The notes below the pieces were generated by a model, which worked only from the letters and a program-made list of their open reading frames with translations, was not told where the DNA came from and searched no databases. 64,000 bases of DNA, from positions 62,001 to 126,000 of the forward strand of contig NZ_JADEYH010000015.1 in NCBI RefSeq assembly GCF_017114865.1. The letters are read 5' to 3'. Position 1 is the first letter of the stretch; each line of letters opens with the position of its first letter. A program made the position numbers and the translations under genes. Source of the stretch: Streptomyces verrucosisporus. GTDB lineage: Bacteria > Actinomycetota > Actinomycetes > Streptomycetales > Streptomycetaceae. Below are positions 61,967 to 64,000 of this stretch, in pieces.

Positions 61967-62927
61967 CGGCGGTCTCCGGGGCGTGGGAGTACGCGTGGTG
62001 GCAGGCCACCGCTCCGGCGCGGGACCCGGCCAGGGCGGGAACGGCGGCGCAGTCGCCGGTGGCGCGGTCGCAGCGCGGGGCGAAGGCGCAGCCGGCGGGC
62101 AGGGCGTCGAGTTCGGGCGGCATGCCGGGGATGGGGGTGAAGGACCGCTCGGGCAGCGCCTCCAGCAGCCCTCGGGCGTACGGGTGGCGGGGGCCGGGCG
62201 CGCCGAAGAAGCTCGCGGCGCCGGTGAGTTCGACGATGCGCCCGGCGTACATCACCGCGACCCGGTCCGCGATGCGCTCGGCGGCGGCCAGGTCGTGGGT
62301 GATGACGAGCAGGCCGCGGCCGGCGTCCACGTGGCGGCGCAGTTCGTCCGCGGTGCGGTCCACCAGGTCGCGGTCCAGGCCGGTGGTCGGTTCGTCGGCG
62401 ATCAGCAGCGGGGCCTCGCCGACGAGGGCGAGGGCGGTGGCGGCGCGCTGGGCGAGGCCGCCGGAGAGCTGGTGCGGGTACCGGTCGAGGTGGTCGGCGG
62501 GGAACTCGGCGCGCTCGGCGGCCGCCTCGGCGGCCCCGCGCAGCTTCGGCCCTCCCGCGCCGGTCAGTTCCCGCACCGTCTCCTCCATCTGGGAGCGGAC
62601 GGTGCGCACGGGGGTGAGGTGCGAGGCGGGGCTCTGCGGTATGAGGGCGATACGGCGGCCCCTCACACGCCGGGCCAGCTCCTTCTCCCCCGCGGTGAGC
62701 AGGTCCAGGCCGTCCAGCAGGGCCGCACCGCCCACCCGGGCGTTGCCGGGCAGCAGCCCCAGCAGCGCCGAGGCCAGCACCGACTTGCCGCAGCCGCTCT
62801 CCCCCACCAGGGCCAGGCACTCGCCGGGGTCCAGGTCGAAGGAGACCCCCGTCACGGCGGCGACGGTGCGCCCGCCGCGCAGCGGGAAGCGTACGGACAG
62901 CTCCTGTACGGACAGTCGGGCCGTCAC
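61959..62927 (-). CDS. ABC transporter ATPase, OppD/DppD/NikD type
   Basis: A 322-residue ATPase. Walker A GESGCGKSV, Q-loop LIPQSPASHL, signature LSGGLAQRAATALAL (Gly-Leu-Ala in place of Gly-Gln-Gln), Walker B LLIADEPTTGLD and H-loop VITHDL. The C-terminal OppD extension HPYARGLLEALPERSF and the Cys motif CAFAPRCDRATGDCAAVPAL are typical of peptide and nickel importers; the Cys ligands can bind a [4Fe-4S] cluster. GTG start overlaps the permease stop (GTGA). Confidence 0.9.
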   Translation of the reverse strand: MTARLSVQELSVRFPLRGGRTVAAVTGVSFDLDPGECLALVGESGCGKSVLASALLGLLPGNARVGGAALLDGLDLLTAGEKELARRVRGRRIALIPQSPASHLTPVRTVRSQMEETVRELTGAGGPKLRGAAEAAAERAEFPADHLDRYPHQLSGGLAQRAATALALVGEAPLLIADEPTTGLDRDLVDRTADELRRHVDAGRGLLVITHDLAAAERIADRVAVMYAGRIVELTGAASFFGAPGPRHPYARGLLEALPERSFTPIPGMPPELDALPAGCAFAPRCDRATGDCAAVPALAGSRAGAVACHHAYSHAPETADA

Positions 62928-63838
62928 AGCGTCAGCTCCGATCGGACGCGCGGGTTGATCCGCTCGCGCCAGGCGCCGGCGAGTCCGGCGATGGCGAGGG
63001 TGGGTACGACGATGAACAGGCCCGGCCAGAGGGCGGGCCACCAGGCTCCGGCGAGCAGCGAGCCGCGGGCGGCCTCGGCCATGGTGCCGAGGCTGGCCTG
63101 GTGGGCGGGGATGCCCAGGCCCAGGAAGGACAGCGCGGACTCGTGCCAGATGGCGTGCGGCACCATCAGCACCGCCGCGAGCCCGGCCTGCGGCAGGACG
63201 CCGGGCAGCAGATGGCGTACTGCCACCCGCCACCGCGAGGCGCCGCCCGAGATCGCGGCGTCCACGTACGGGCGGCTGCGCAGGGAGTGGGTCTCGGCCC
63301 GGACGATGCGGGCGGTGGACAGCCAGTGGGTGAGGCCGACGGAGGCGATGACCGGCCAGACCCCGGGCCGGAACATGGCCACCACGAAGATGCCCAGGAG
63401 CAGGTGGGGCACGGAGGCGAAGACGTCCACGACCCGCATCACCAGCCGGTCGGTGCGCCCGCCCAGCGCGCCGGCCAGACCACCGACGGCGATGCCGACG
63501 ACCGTGGCCACCAGCGCCGCGACCACGCCGACCAGCAGCGAGACGCGCAGCCCGTGGACGCAGCGCAGCAGCAGGTCGCGGCCCAGTTCGTCGGTGCCGA
63601 AGGGGTGTTCCCAGGAGGGGGGCCGGAGTTTGGCCGCGAGGTCGACGGCCTGCTGGTCCAGGGGGAAGACCGCCGGCACCAGCAGCGCGGCCAGGACGGT
63701 GGCGGCGGTGAGGACGGCCGAGACGCGGGTGCGCCAGGCGCGTGCGCCGGGCGGGCGCCCGGCGCCGCGCCGCGGGGCGGCGGCGGGGACAGGGGCTTCG
63801 GCGGGGGTTTCGGCGGGGGCCGGGGCGGGGGCGGTCAC
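62924..63838 (-). CDS. ABC transporter permease, OppC/DppC/NikC type
   Basis: A 304-residue permease. After a Pro/Ala-rich tail of about 35 residues come five to six membrane helices. The family motif HPFGTDELGRDLLLRCVHGL precedes them and the cytoplasmic EAA-like loop is YVDAAISGGASRWRVAVRHL. It also has the C-terminal ALSFLGLGIPAHQASLGTM. It pairs with the upstream permease, which is cut by the window edge. GTG 63838 overlaps that gene's stop. Confidence 0.9.
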   Translation of the reverse strand: MTAPAPAPAETPAEAPVPAAAPRRGAGRPPGARAWRTRVSAVLTAATVLAALLVPAVFPLDQQAVDLAAKLRPPSWEHPFGTDELGRDLLLRCVHGLRVSLLVGVVAALVATVVGIAVGGLAGALGGRTDRLVMRVVDVFASVPHLLLGIFVVAMFRPGVWPVIASVGLTHWLSTARIVRAETHSLRSRPYVDAAISGGASRWRVAVRHLLPGVLPQAGLAAVLMVPHAIWHESALSFLGLGIPAHQASLGTMAEAARGSLLAGAWWPALWPGLFIVVPTLAIAGLAGAWRERINPRVRSELTL

Positions 63839-64000
63839 ATCTCCTCCGGGTCGATCCGGGGGTCGGCCAGCACGTAGAGCAGGTCGGCCAGCAGGTTCCC
63901 GGCGAGTACGGCGGCGGTGGCCAGTACGGTCACGGCGGCCAGGAGCGGGAAGTCGGTGGCGGTGGCGGCGCGGACGGTGGCCGAGGCGATGCCGGGCCAG
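63835..64000 (-). CDS. ABC transporter permease, OppB/DppB/NikB type (C-terminal part)
   Basis: Only the last 54 codons lie in the window: a family-typical membrane end reading ATVRAATATDFPLLAAVTVL, VLAGNLLADLLYVLADPRI, then DPEEM and stop. The fragment closes with NLLADLLYVLADPRI, the standard OppB C-terminus. Stop and GTG of the next permease overlap. The gene's 5' end, and probably the substrate-binding protein, lie beyond 64000; peptide versus nickel specificity cannot be decided. Confidence 0.85.
   Translation of the reverse strand, partial: WPGIASATVRAATATDFPLLAAVTVLATAAVLAGNLLADLLYVLADPRIDPEEM

Overview
The window is high-GC actinomycete chromosome, almost certainly Streptomyces or a close relative. 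Genes are dense, third codon positions are nearly all G/C, GTG starts are common, and many genes are joined by ATGA/GTGA overlaps. The content is also typical of the genus: a PF04672 methyltransferase, an XRE/DUF5753 plus DUF397 pair, a DUF3516 helicase, a MatB-type malonyl-CoA ligase and a ROK regulator beside xylAB. No tRNA, rRNA, CRISPR array, prophage or insertion sequence was found. Most of the window reads as ordinary chromosome with sugar-use and accessory modules.

Layout. 1-5.9 kb: uracil-DNA glycosylase, a BadF-type sugar kinase, a CbiX-like chelatase, a lactonase-fold propeller, a YjbQ protein, a flavin monooxygenase and a 19-residue amphipathic peptide gene. 6-15.6 kb: a complete L-rhamnose module. 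It has a LacI-type regulator and mutarotase on one strand, and isomerase, bifunctional aldolase/dehydrogenase and kinase on the other, followed without a break by lutABC for lactate oxidation. Both divergent promoters carry a matching operator just downstream of the -10. 15.7-23 kb: a secreted NamZ-type muramidase, a frameshifted membrane receptor gene, macro-domain and ThuA proteins, and a small VOC/NUDIX/GNAT operon. 22-28 kb: one homodimer-type ABC exporter, then a heterodimeric ABC pair with complementary degenerate ATP sites. 28-36 kb: membrane hydrolase, DUF3516 helicase, DUF6397, roadblock protein, methyltransferase and a secreted SGNH esterase.

36.4-43.4 kb holds the least understood locus: the STM4015-STM4014-STM4013-STM4012-STM4011 operon (leucine-rich repeat protein, ATP-grasp enzyme, alkaline-phosphatase/sulfatase-fold enzyme, two radical SAM enzymes). 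It diverges from a DUF6745 gene and a small frameshifted gene. A perfect 44-nt palindrome sits at the STM4014/STM4013 junction. To my knowledge no function has been assigned to this cluster.

43.4-64 kb: a signalling-type module (methyltransferase, DUF397, XRE regulator, HATPase), a decayed cytidine deaminase gene, a GH95 fucosidase, xylA/xylB with a ROK regulator, an LPLTG surface protein, a bestrophin-like membrane protein, matB with an acyl-CoA carboxyltransferase, a luciferase-like oxidoreductase, the lysG/lysE lysine-export pair, and an Opp/Dpp/Nik-type ABC importer whose first permease runs off the end. Three genes (at 17.0-19.6, 37.5-37.9 and 46.3-46.7 kb) need frame changes to be read through. 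Four or five of these five lesions involve G residues, so base-calling error must be excluded, although one gene has also lost a zinc ligand.
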